From contig NC_089723.1 of assembly GCF_035083965.1 (NCBI RefSeq), forward strand, positions 372,001 to 436,000: a stretch of DNA of 64,000 nucleotides, read 5' to 3'. Positions 1-23,800 of the stretch are shown here, in pieces. A program made the position numbers and the translations under genes. This DNA is from Branchiostoma lanceolatum. Taxonomy: Eukaryota > Chordata > Leptocardii > Amphioxiformes > Branchiostomatidae. Each line of letters begins with the position of its first letter. The stretch's first letter is position 1. A model generated the notes under the pieces. That model was not told where the DNA came from and searched no databases. It worked only from the letters and a program-made list of their open reading frames with translations.

Positions 1-29
1 TTGCAAAGTTGAAGAATGAAGATTGATTG

Positions 30-283
30 ATTACTGTAAATGCAGAAATGTTCTCAGGGATTTAATTTCGCCGTAGGGAGAAAATGGAGTGTTGGCAGTG
101 GTTTTGAGTTTGCTTTTGAAACAATAGTAGCACTACAGTCACACAACGGAACGGCTTTTCAGGGTGGTCTTAAGTTTCTGGTAAAGAGACACCACGAAAA
201 CCGCGAACATAAAACCGTTGCGAACATAAAACCACTGCGAACATAAAACCACTGCGAACATTTCTGCATTTACAGTAATTTGA
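30..283. mobile_element. MITE-like element with terminal inverted repeats
   Basis: The left end reads ctgtaaatgcagaaatgttc and the right end is its reverse complement, finishing at 281-283. TA dinucleotides flank both ends, which suits a Tc1/mariner/pogo-type MITE. GATT-rich simple sequence surrounds it. Inside, a short unit (gcgaacataaaaccactgc) is repeated about three times. Related fragments (gcgaacatttc followed by cattttac) occur near 53790 and 54020. Confidence 0.6.
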
Positions 284-314
284 TTGATTGATTGTTTGAT
301 TGATTATGTCTTGA

Positions 315-2014
<1,700 letters not shown>

Positions 2015-2900
2015 GGGGCGCTAATACTGTTAAACAACTGTATAGGGTGTGCGTTAGGCTATATATGGGGGTAAGGTATTTGGATGTGGAATGAAATGAA
2101 ATATCACTACATGTACATGCATTTGGTCACTACTGTATTTACAAATTCCCTGATACGACATGTTCTGTACAAGTAAAACTGTATGGAGATTTCCCGGTAG
2201 GAATGTGTAGGGGGAGCTAAGTCCACTTTATAACTGTGTTTGGGGATCTACAACTGTTAAACAACTGTTAAACAACTGTTAAACAACTGTTAAACAACTG
2301 TTAAACAACTGTTAAACAACTGTTAAACAACTGTTAAAACTGTATGGGGGCCCTGAAAACACCAGGCATGTACAAGCACAGATTACCCGGCAGGCATGTA
2401 TAGGGGGCGCTAATACTGTTAAACAACTGTATAGGGTGGGTACGTTGGGTTGTATGGGGTTAAGGTATTGGGATATCGCTACATGTAGTTACTTCTGTAT
2501 TTAAGAGGCCCCTGATACGACATGTTCTGTGCAAGTAGAACTGTATGGGGGTGTTACACCTCTGAAGGATTGCATCAATTTATGTATGCCAACTTCAAAG
2601 CCTTTTCAAAGAGTCATATGGGGAGCTACAACTGTTTAACAACTGTATAGGGATGACTCTATTGCAGAAACTGTATAGGGGGTGCTACTATGGGTACACA
2701 ACGGTATAGTGGTGTACTTAGGCTGTTTGGGAGAAGGGGATGGGGCACTACATGTACAAGTAGAAATTACCTGCCAAAACTGTAGGGGAGACTACTGCTG
2801 TAGAAACTAGTTAGGGGATACTGATACCACTAAAGAACTGTATAGGGGGTGTACTTTTGGCTGGGGTTTGGGCTTCAGGTTGCCTCTATGTATGCGCTAC
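2015..2900. repeat. Degenerate tandem copies of the PRRC1 stop-codon region, with an 11-bp minisatellite
   Basis: The sequence around the stop codon (gtacaagcagagattacc, ggcaggcatgtataggggg) recurs near 2369-2435, including the coding end and TAG. Weaker echoes occur near 2170, 2520, 2755 and 2930. A nested minisatellite of aaacaactgtt runs from about 2249 to 2338 in about eight units. The region looks like a 3' UTR grown by repeated duplication of the last exon's end. Confidence 0.7.
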
Positions 2901-2929
2901 TGTAGTTAACAGGCCTCTGATATGACAAA

Positions 2930-3260
2930 GTTTTGTACAAGCAGAGATGTGCTGGGTTGCTGCATGCAGTCTTTGTTGGTCTATCAAGTCAAATTTAAAA
3001 CATTTCCATAAGTACAAAGCACCACTTGCAATGTATTCTGTACATGTGAACCCATGTGATAGATATGTGAATCTGCATAGAAAACTATGGATAAACTCAT
3101 GTGGGTTAACTGTTGACCCATGTGGGTTAACATGTCACCTATATGAATAGATATGTAAACTCACATGAAAATATGTGGAACCATATGGGTGAACATGAAC
3201 ACTTATGGGTGAACACATGAACCCACGTGGGTCATCACAAGGCTCATGTTAACCCACCCA
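2930..3260. repeat. Degenerate repeats of acccatgtgggttaac type
   Basis: Short imperfect copies of catgtgaacccatgtg / acccatgtgggttaacatg recur through the stretch and are partly self-complementary. No gene is seen. Confidence 0.55.
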
Positions 3261-5100
3261 GCTGTAAACCAGTGCAGGGCAGCCATGGGTACATGGGTGA
3301 CTGGTACTTCCTCTCCATACAGGTGGATGGCCATAGATAGACATTATTGCTAAAACAGTTGTTTATTGTGAAATGTACAGATATATAGATATTGCTTTAT
3401 GCCCCAATAAGTAATTTTACTGTTTTCTAAGCTTTCTAGAATAGGAACTGAATAAGAGAATGAAACGTCGATATCAGCTGAAAGCTGAAGAGATTTTTGG
3501 AGCTTTGCTGAATACAAGACTGGCTTTTTTACTAACTGCTCTGGTGAGACCTAACAGTGGACCAATGGCATCGGCCGAAAGAACAAAGTGTGAGTCCAGA
3601 AGTTAGAACTGTATTCTTCTATTCCCTATTATGTGCTGAAAATAGTCTATTTTTGCACAGGTGTATCAACTAACATCTCCTAGAGCTGTCTTGCAGGAGA
3701 AGTAGCTAAGTCTGAACTAATATTAGATTGTTTTAGTATAGGAACAAAGCGATTGCTCTTTAAATTTCTGATAGCTGTGTACATGTTTCATAATCTGTTG
3801 TGACACTACAAATGTAGTACAGTGTAGTTTGATGCAGAAGAGTTTCTGTGTGGAGATTGTGAAAAACATGCTGTATTTATACACAAATGTGACTTTAAGA
3901 TTAAGCTTCCGATCTCGGGATAATTAAAGAGCAAAGCTTTCCTGAACTATTTTTCCTGATATGCTAGTTGTTGCCACTATTTAGGAGGCAGTAGCATGCA
4001 GGCCACACTTATAATGTTTCAATTAGAAAAGCTGGACTAGATGTGAAATAAACTCATCCAGTGTAGAAAAATGACTTCGCTATTTTTCAAGAATTGAATC
4101 ATTTTATTTTGTAACAGTTTGGTGGCTCTTCCTCATTGACTCTGCTGTATTCTCTACTTGCAACTGTGCACAAATAACAATGTCTCACAGAGACACGAAC
4201 ATGGTAATCAGGCTGTATCAAGGTCGTAAAATACAAGGTTGTAAAACTGGTATTAGCATTGCCCAAGGACAGATACGTGTGCCACATCAAGGCATGATAG
4301 CCCTTGAATAGTAGTACAATTGCAGCACATTAGTACATGTAATACTGTGTTCTGCATTGCATGTTGCCCTTGTTAACTGCAGAGAGGTAAAATCTTGTTG
4401 ACTATTTTTGTCATGAGTACTAGAGGATCTAAAAATGCCCCCAAAAGACTGTTCAGAACATTTTCTATCCTGTAAAACAATTATGATAGATACTTGGCTC
4501 TTATGTCTTTGTACAATATTATTTCTGCCAAATAATAATGATAACATACTAGTCAATTGTACAAAGTGTACAATTGCAGTGCCTTGTTCAAATTTTGGTG
4601 AAAAAAGTATGCTTCAACTAAAGTGTATTTAAGAAAACAATTTGCACATGTATTATAAAATTTCTTGCTCACAGTATTGCACTTTGCGCAAGTTGTAGAC
4701 TACTAGCAGCATTGTTTACTGAAGATACTTGTTGAAATGTAAACTGTGCTCTAGATAAGAACCTCCTGAATAAACACTGTTAATGGCGTTTATAGTCACT
4801 TGTCAAACTTCTTCATGAATAGTCATTTTGATACTGCGGCGTGGTAACTCAGTATGTACATTCTACATCCAATTGAAATCAGTGGACAAATTAAATCAAA
4901 ATTATTATGTACAAACAATCCTTACTGTTGTTGTCACTTAACGAAGGTGATATTTTTTATATTGCAGAAAAAAACAGGGGTTTTTCCCTATAAAAAATAT
5001 GTTTATTTTGCTCTTTGCTCCTTAAATCTTATCTTAAATCTCCAAGCAGATGTGTGGGTTGGTCTTTCCGCCCTTACCTCACAAGTGTGTTTTTCTATAC
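3261..5100. other. Gene-free stretch downstream of PRRC1 with candidate polyadenylation signals
   Basis: No reading frame here resembles a protein. AATAAA occurs on the plus strand at 4047-4052 and 4769-4774, either of which could end a long PRRC1 3' UTR. I see nothing else I can name. Confidence 0.35.
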
Positions 5101-5102
5101 CT

Positions 5103-5390
5103 TGATGAAGGTTAGACATCCAGGTAATAAGATACGCCAAAAATAATTACTCAAGCAACTGGATAAGATTTTGAAACAGTCAGACGTTTCAGACAGTATC
5201 CACTGTCTTTCGTCACTGACGACAGATGAAAGACAGTGGATACTGACGAAAGACACTGGATACTGACGAAAGACAGTGGATACTGACGAAAGACAGTGGA
5301 TACTGACGAAAGACAGTGGATACTGTCTGAAACGTCTGACTGTTTCAAAATCTTATCCAGTTGCTTGAGTAATTATTTTTGGTGTGTTTT
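5103..5390. mobile_element. Foldback MITE with an internal 20-bp minisatellite
   Basis: Arms at about 5138-5215 and 5305-5382 are near-perfect inverted copies about 78 nt long (starting ccaaaaataattactcaagc). Between them gacgaaagacagtggatact is repeated about five times. A second, more worn copy lies at about 5640-5860. Pieces of the family also occur between the SLC24A5 terminal-exon copies (6640-6780, 7030-7160), near 20095-20170 and near 48695-48740. Confidence 0.75.
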
Positions 5391-5885
5391 TCTATCTGGT
5401 TCCCTCGCCACGCGTCATACAGTTACACCCACCGAGTAGATCTAAGGAGATGCGACTTGTGAAAACGTAGCGTACAACACGAGTTATAAACAAGCAAACA
5501 AAAGCGATTCCACACTCATGTTTGTGTTTGGAGATCCGTTGATGAAAGTTAGACATCTACTGACAAATCATATGATTATATAATCTCTTTATGATACCCA
5601 GTTGTAGAGATTAATTTTTGTCTGCGAACACCTTTCGGAGGTGATTTGTCGATGAAGGTTAGACGTCCAGGTAACAAGATACGCAAGGTGACTGTTACTC
5701 AAGCAACTGGATAGATTTGGGCAACGGTCAGACGTTTCATACTTGAAATGTCTGAAACTACTACACTTCCAGTCACTGACGAAAGCCAGCGGATGCTGTA
5801 TGAAACGTCTGAGTGTATCCAAATCTTCTCCTGTCGCTTGAGTAACTATGTCTTTGTACACCTTTTGGATTTGGTTCGCTTAATG

Positions 5886-6082
5886 TAGCCTCCATATCCA
5901 TAGCAGGCTCTAACGGGTCTTTTGAGGGGCTTATAATACACTTTTTGCAGCCAGCCCGTAACCATTTGGCCCTAGATGGTTACAGGCTGGCTGCACAAAC
6001 GACCCAGTACAAAAAGAAGTCATCGGCAAAAGTGTATTATAAGCCAAAAAAGGCCCCACAGAGCCTGCTATGGAGGCTAACT
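5886..6082. mobile_element. Palindromic MITE inserted in an SLC24A5 exon copy; partial second copy to 6235
   Basis: Ends read tagcctccat...catagcaggctct and agagcctgctatggaggcta. The direct repeat cttaatg flanks the element at 5879-5885 and 6084-6090, and joining the flanks restores sequence found in the neighbouring exon copies (ggatttggttc.cttaatgtgcctctat). A half element (ggttacaggctg...cggcaaaagtgt.ttataagcc) follows at about 6130-6235. Confidence 0.7.
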
Positions 6083-6083
6083 T

Positions 6084-7169
6084 AATGTGCCTCTATGGGA
6101 CAGATATCTGGGTTGAAATCTCCGAACAGATGGTTACAGGCTGACTGCACAAACGACCCAATACAAAAAGAAGTCATCGGCAAAAGTGTGTTATAAGCCC
6201 CCATAAAGGCCCGACGACGCCCGTATCAGGACAATCAATGAAATCAATAGATCAATAAATAGATTTTTTGCATTACAGAAATTACTAAATTACTGGGTTT
6301 TCCCTTATCTTAAAGGTATTTTTTTAAACATGCGTATTTGCTCCTTAACGCTAGAGTAACTATTTTTTTGCCTATCTTTCGGAGTTAGTTCACTTAATGT
6401 GCCTCTATGGGGCATATATCGGGGTTGAAGTCGCCGAAGACCCCTGTCTCGTACAGACAAGCGAAGACAGCGAACACCACGTACACAGCAATACAGGCTG
6501 TCCCCATCCGCCAGTTGAGCTGCCACCCGGACAGCACGACGGCGGACAGCACCAGCACGATGCCGAACAGCAGCGACAGCGCGGTGAACAGCATGCCGGA
6601 GCTGTTAATGGTGATCCAGCTGCCCGGTTTCGCCATGGTGGTCATGATAAAACGTCTTATTGTTTACACATCTTATCCTGTCATTTGAGTAACTGTTTCT
6701 TTGCGTATCTTGTCACCTGGATGTCTTACCTCCGAAAGGTGTTTGCAGACAAAAATGAATCTCCTTTAGGATTTGGTTCTCTTAATGTGCTTCTATTGGG
6801 CATATATCTGGGTTGAAATCTCCGAACACTCCCGTCTCGTACAGACAGGCGAAGACGGCGAACACCACGTACACAGCGATACATGCTGTCCCCATCCGCC
6901 AGTTGAGCTGCCAGCCGGACAGCACGACGGCGGACAGCACCAGCACGATGCCGAACAGCAGCGACAGCGCGGTGAACAGCATGCCGGAGCTATTGATGGT
7001 TATCCAGCTGCCCGGTTCCGCCATGATGGTCATTCTGAAACGTCTTATTGTATACACATCTTATCCTGATATTTGAGTAACTGTTTCTTTGCGTATCTTG
7101 TCACCTGGATGTCTTACCTCCGAAAGGTGTTTGCAGACAAAAATGAATCTCCTTTAGGATTTGGTTCAC
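6084..7169 (-). repeat. Extra copies of the SLC24A5 terminal exon (385-bp tandem unit)
   Basis: Two long copies (about 6394-6650 and 6782-7035) and a stub (6084-6127) lie downstream of the functional terminal exon. The long copies encode the same last 79 residues (PGSWITINSSGMLF to DICPIEAH and stop) as the real exon. Spacing between corresponding stops is about 385 bp. Both begin at the same point, just before ATGACC, where sequence switches to the foldback-MITE family. No acceptor in the right phase is visible in front of either copy, although tttcag precedes the 6782 copy. Confidence 0.85.
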
Positions 7170-18273
<11,104 letters not shown>

Positions 18274-18759
18274 TTTTTGTATGGACTAGAAAACCCTCCA
18301 ATCGTCTGAACTAGCTATAGCCTCTACCAGACTAGTTAACTACGCTGGCTGTTTATAGCCTAGTAAAAGGATATGCCGGAGGGGGGAATGCTAGCCTTCT
18401 GCTGCTGACTGACTCTACTGGCTAAACACTGAATTAGAGTCCCTCTTCAGCTGATGTACCGTAGGAAGGCCTGGTGGAGACTATGTCTGGATGAGCTTAT
18501 GGAAGAAAAAAAACACGGAAGACGTCACGAGGAAGCGCGCGGGAATTGTCAGACGATATTTGCGGTGGGTCAGACAACAGTGGGAGAGGTCATTAGGGGT
18601 CACACGGGGGAGGGGTGCACGTCATGTGACGTAATTATCGGTCATCGGTCATCCCGTGATGTTATGAACACAAAGCCGAGCCGGTCGAGTGGAACAAATT
18701 TGTTTTTTATTCGCTAGGGACACGTCGGGACGCATTAGAATCAGCAGACTCACAGTAGC

Positions 18760-18905
18760 AGGAATTAATCTCCAAACACTGAACAGATCTATCCGTGCCA
18801 AGGCAGCATCAAAACTGTTAAGGGCCAACCAGTACAAAAAGCTACTGGTTGGCCCTTTGGAACTGCCTTGCCACCGATATATGGATCTGCTTTGAGATTA
18901 GCAAT
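18760..18905. mobile_element. Hairpin MITE of the aatctccaa...ttggagatt family
   Basis: Ends read taatctccaaa...cagatc and ggatctgctttgagatta. Inner arms aagggccaaccagta / tactggttggccctt and ggcaaggca / tgccttgcc pair around a short loop. The ends resemble those of the larger hairpin at 30508-30703. Confidence 0.7.
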
Positions 18906-18925
18906 AAAGACAACGGTGACCATAA

Positions 18926-19150
18926 GTAGCTTGTGTAGTCCAGTGGTTTATTATAGCGACTCTGCCTCTGGACCATGAGGTTGGGAGTTCGAATCCCGGC
19001 TGTTGTTGCTCAACCGACATGCACGCTACTGGAAAGGGTTGCAGTCCTAACTCCCCCTCTCACTGGACCCGCGACGCGTTGGCGACCTCGCTGCGACCGA
19101 TGATGTGCGGTGACACAGGCGGACACCTGCTACTACCGTCATGTAACAGT
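18926..19150 (+). mobile_element. tRNA-derived SINE
   Basis: An A-box-like tagtccagtggtt and a B-box-like gttcgaatcccggc are followed by a non-tRNA body (ctcaaccgacatgcacgcta). The same head and body occur at 21668. Not a functional tRNA: no cloverleaf closes. Confidence 0.65.
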
Positions 19151-20505
19151 TGAAGCTCCTGATTGCCCCAGGATACATACTAAGTGCGTGATCAAGAGTC
19201 ATTCATGCATTCTGATTACGCCGGGAGTGTTTCAGCGGAGCCTTTGATCTGACAGATGTCTTTCAGCCACAGGAAATGTTAGCGGTAGATCCATAACGGA
19301 TACAGTGTGGTGATACTCGGGCTGAGGTACAGGTGCCTGATGAACTTATTGCTATGCACCTTTGTTCATCTATTATTAGGATTTGCAAGAGCCGCTTTCA
19401 GATTGGTTGAACTGCTAATTTTGATAGATAACGTTACATGTACGGAATATAATACTAACGGAGGCATTATGTATTAATAGTTTAAACAACTTGATTGTAG
19501 CAGAAAACATTTGAATGATTTAACTCATCATACACATGATCTAATTTGTATACAAATCTGCAGCAGAAAATTTAGAAGAAAGGAACACTAGCACACATTA
19601 AATTTTTCGCCAGAAAAGCACATTTATTTGGCACATATTGCTGTCAAAAGTCCTCAAAATAATTGCACAGAAGCAAGTATTTTATTTAACTGAAATTAGT
19701 GATTTGGTACACACACACTGAGTTGTAGTTGATGTGACCACATTTGTGGAATCTGTTTCCACAGTTATTTCTGCTATAACAACATTTGTATCACAACCCA
19801 AAACTGTGAGTCCTCAATTGTGACTTTGTTACACCACAAGTGCTAAAATTGAAGGAATTACGGCAATTCAGGGGCTGAGCCGGTGGGTTGTGCTGTTATT
19901 AGAGGGGATACAGTAATTCAGAAATAGCCTTTTTATCTAATCCCAACAAGACTTCTAAAGGCAACATGTTGGCAAACCTTAGTACTAATAGTAGCAAGAA
20001 TGACAAACATACATTTGTGTTAGCTGTTTTGTTAAAAGTGGCAACAAATTAAAATTTTCACTGTTCAACATCATCCAAGTCTGACCTGAGATACACGATA
20101 ACAGAAGCTTTTACTCAAGGATTGGTTTCTCCACTTGTGTATCTTATCTAGATGTCCAACATTCATCCACGAGTCAGATCTAATTAAGTTGCATGGCGGA
20201 CAAAATAAAGTCATTCGGTTCACCTCACCAAGGTGAAAGATTTCATATGGTACACATTTCAGAACATCAGGCATAAATCTTACACTTTAAGGCACTATAA
20301 TAGTTCCACTTGATTCTTATCAATTTTCCATAGATTTCTATAAGTAAAAAGGTAAGCTTTTATCTGGTATTAACAAAGTATTAGAAACAATTTGAGTTCA
20401 TATAATTCTTAAAAGTGCAGGAATGTACTAGACTTTTTCTGCTGTCCATTCAACATATAGCAACAAAGTAAAACATGCTGATAATTATTACTATAATGAT
20501 AAGCA
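19151..20505. other. Intergenic stretch between the SLC24A5 start and the PEPD end, no gene seen
   Basis: AT-rich sequence without a protein-like frame. A worn piece of the foldback-MITE family lies at about 20095-20170 (tcttatctagatgtccaacattcatc resembles the inverse of its gatgaaggttagacatccagg end). This stretch may hold the PEPD 3' UTR on the minus strand. Confidence 0.4.
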
Positions 20506-20509
20506 CAAT

Positions 20510-20895
20510 ATTCTGCATTCTTAACACTTTCTGCCATGGCTAAGATCTCACACCGCATTTATGAGCCGTGGTCTCCCCCCAGAGTTGTTGGGTGTCCCTA
20601 CATGCTTGTCAGGGGCTCAAAGTAAAATATGCTTATAATTATTACTTAAGCACATCATTCTGCCTTCTTAACAATTTCTGCCATGGCTAAGGTCTCACAC
20701 CACAGTAGCTGTGGTCTCCCCCCAAAGTTGTCGGGTGTCCCTACTTGCTTGTCAGGGGCTCAAAGTAAAACATGCTGATAACTTAAGCACATCATTCTGC
20801 CTTCTTAACAATTTCTGCCATGGCTAAGGTATCACACCACAGTAGCTGTGGTCTCCCCACACTGTTGTTGGGGTGTCCCTACTTGGTTGCCAGGG
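20510..20895 (-). repeat. Tandem copies of the PEPD stop-codon region (about 140-bp unit)
   Basis: Two copies (near 20520-20625 and 20650-20770) plus the real exon end share aatttctgccatggctaag, a cacaccacagtagctgtggt palindrome, gggtgtccctac and gtcaggggctc. The last elements correspond to the final PEPD codons and stop, so the array grew from the exon's 3' edge. Confidence 0.75.
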
Positions 20896-23800
20896 GCTCC
20901 CTCCTGCCCTCGGCCATCAGCGCCTCGATCTCGTCCACCGTACGCGGCACGCAGGTCAGCAGCTCGCAGCCGTCCGCCGTGATGATGATGTCGTCTTCGA
21001 TTCTCACGCCACCGGTTCCCTGAGTAGCAACGGGGCCGAGGAAAATCAGTGGGCTGTACATAAACTGTCATTCTTGTTTCTTTCACTAACTTTACGTTCA
21101 ATGTTTTCACCGCCATCTCTGTACTGTGAACTTATCATCACCGCGACAAACCTGTTGCAATCAGTTATGATCCCTTCCGTTAATCATAATCATATTGGGC
21201 GGCTTGCCTGGACTAAGGCTGCTCTCTCCATCCAGGCGTGAAGTTAAAGTTCAGTGAAAATGTCCATTTTCCTAACTCCGTGAAATTTTTCTACCGTGAA
21301 GATAGAGTGAATTACAGTAGATGTCAGGGTAGAGGCTGTGATCTGGCAGACTCACAGTTTCTACTGGTAGATATTGCAATTAGAGTGATGGTCTGCAAAT
21401 TTGACTCTTTGGGAACAGCAAAAAAAGGGGAAAAGTAAAACTAGACTAGCTACACCATAGTAGCTCCATGAGGCCCCACCTGGAAGCGCTGGATGGCCTC
21501 CGTGTTGAAGAACCGTGCCTGCTCTGGGTTCTGCAGAGCCGGCTCCAGCAGCGCAGGGATGAAGTAACAGCCAGGCTCGATTGTCAGACACATTCCTTCC
21601 TGGGGGACAAAGGTCAACAAGGGTCAATAAATTGAAAGTTTATCTAGTTGGAAGCTACTTTCCCTAGAAGCGTGCGTAGTCCAGTGGTTAGCGATCTTGC
21701 CTCTGGAACTAGAAGCCCGGGGTTCGATCCCGGCTGTGTCGCTCACCCGACATGCACGCTACCGGAAAAGATCGCAGTCCTTAGGACGGGACGTTAAGCC
21801 GTGGTCCACTGTTCATTGTGCTTGTCGAAAAGAGCTAGGGGAATTTCCCCGGTACACTGAACCTGTAAATACTGTACATAGCGTCTGTCTCCTCTGTCAC
21901 GACCAGTGGAAGAGTAGCTCATCTGTTCATTGAGTTCATTTGAGCTAAACTGGTTCGAGATTCCTTTCCTTTCCTTTCCTTTTCCTAGAAAGAGTAAATG
22001 CTACGTTATACAGTAGATTCCGCATATCTGTATAGCCCATTTGTCAACGCAAATTATACGACTCCCCGAACTATACGACTGTCCGAACTAGCGATATTGA
22101 CGTCCCGAAGGAGGGGAGGGGGGGGGGCGAATTGGATTTTGGGCAAGACACACAATTACACTAACGATATCGCAACTTTATTTTGCAAAATTTTAATCAA
22201 AGTACAATCCGACCTTTTCGTCGATCTTAACGTCACCATATTGAATTAAATATGCGATCCATTTTGTTCAGATAAGCCCGAACTGCGTGGGAAACTCCTG
22301 CCAAATAAAAAACTCCCGCCGCATGTTGATCACGTGAAATCTTACAGTCAACCAATCAGAGCACAGGTTTTTATGACATAAACCAATCAGCGCGTAGAAA
22401 AATGCATATCAATGAGTAAACAAAGATGGCCGCCCAGCGTCACCAGACCTTCGTTGCTTTATTTTTTTCTGAAATCGTGACGTAAAATATGATTCATCTA
22501 CGCTACATAAGCAGGATTTTCACGGGGAAAGAATGTAAGGAATAGGTTCTCCGCCGAATACGGCCACAAATAACTGTAAATCGCGGCAAAATACAGCGTA
22601 GATGCTCAAATGCTCCGACAAAAATCGTGTTTTTCTTTTCGTATTTTTGTTCACTTTCGTCGCTTGAGTCTTGAAAAACAGGTTTTTAATGAGATCACCG
22701 TATGTCAAAGGCACCGATATCGATTGTTTGCAAGCATGACAATAGCGAGTAACAAAAGAATGTGATTGTTGAATGGTAGACGGCGTCCCCACTCCCGAAA
22801 CAACAATTCAAATCCAAAATTTAGCCTATAGTTGTGGGTCATTTTACGATAAAATCGGATTCTATACAATACCCCGAACTTTACGATTATGGGCTATACA
22901 GATATGCATTGTTTTTACAATTGAGTGAATGGTAAATGGTTTGGTGTTTTGGAATTCTATACAGAAAGACAAAATATACAGAAAAAAGGTATACAAATAA
23001 TTGGCATATACTGTACATACACTTTTTCACAGATGAATTTGGCAAATTTTAAAGGCTGCAGATCCCTTAATCATGCTGTGCCCTCCGGGTAACCCCTGAC
23101 CCCTGTACATTTACCCCCGACCCCTGTACCCTGCCCCCTCACCTCCAGTGCCCTGCTGGTGCGCAGACTGCGTATCCCCGGCTCGTTGATGCGCTCGGTT
23201 CCCTCAGGGTACCCTCCGACGTCGTGCACGTCACAGCCCATCAGGTGCCCCAGGCCGTGGGGCATGAACACCGCTCCCAGATGAACCTGTTAGAGGGATC
23301 ATACAGGCATGTAAAGGTAGGTAAAGGTACCGGTAGTCTCATTGCCTTTTTGAGGCCGTAGGGGCAGTGGGTTGTTATTCACTGTGTTTAGGGCACGGTA
23401 TTGGAAGGTGGAGCCCATCCCTCTCCTTCCACTGCCTTTTACATCCCGAACCGAAGTCAGTTACGCAATTTTACAACTGGCTGGGTGGAGTGAGAAAAGT
23501 AATGTTAAGTGCCTTTCCCAAGGGCACAACATTGGAGGCCTGTCAGGCGACCTGATTGTAGGACTTCTGGGTTCTGGGCCAAACCCCAAAAAAATTACGA
23601 CAACATGACATCACAAGTGGGTGGGTTAGTTGCGCCTAACTGAGATAAAATTCTTTTCCAGCTTTGGCAGAAAGAAATTTCACAAAGAAGAAACATTAAG
23701 AAGAAAGACAAACGACCTCTGACCTTCATCATGTCATCGACCTCTCCTTGCAGCAGCCCACCGTCCCGCAGTTCCTGCAGCAGAACCCGCTCCGCCAGAC

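Noticed and set aside
21668-21760. A tRNA gene, given clear A and B boxes
   Set aside because: The cloverleaf does not close, and the same head plus body recurs at other sites with a repeat tail, as expected for a SINE.
22427-22486. Short frame MAAQRHQTF... with good start context
   Set aside because: Only 18 codons inside a transposable element with no homologue I recognise.
23085-23142. Possible duplicate of PEPD exon 7 (GYPEG-like sequence after the donor)
   Set aside because: The match is short (ggttacccggagggcac) and may be chance; I could not extend it.
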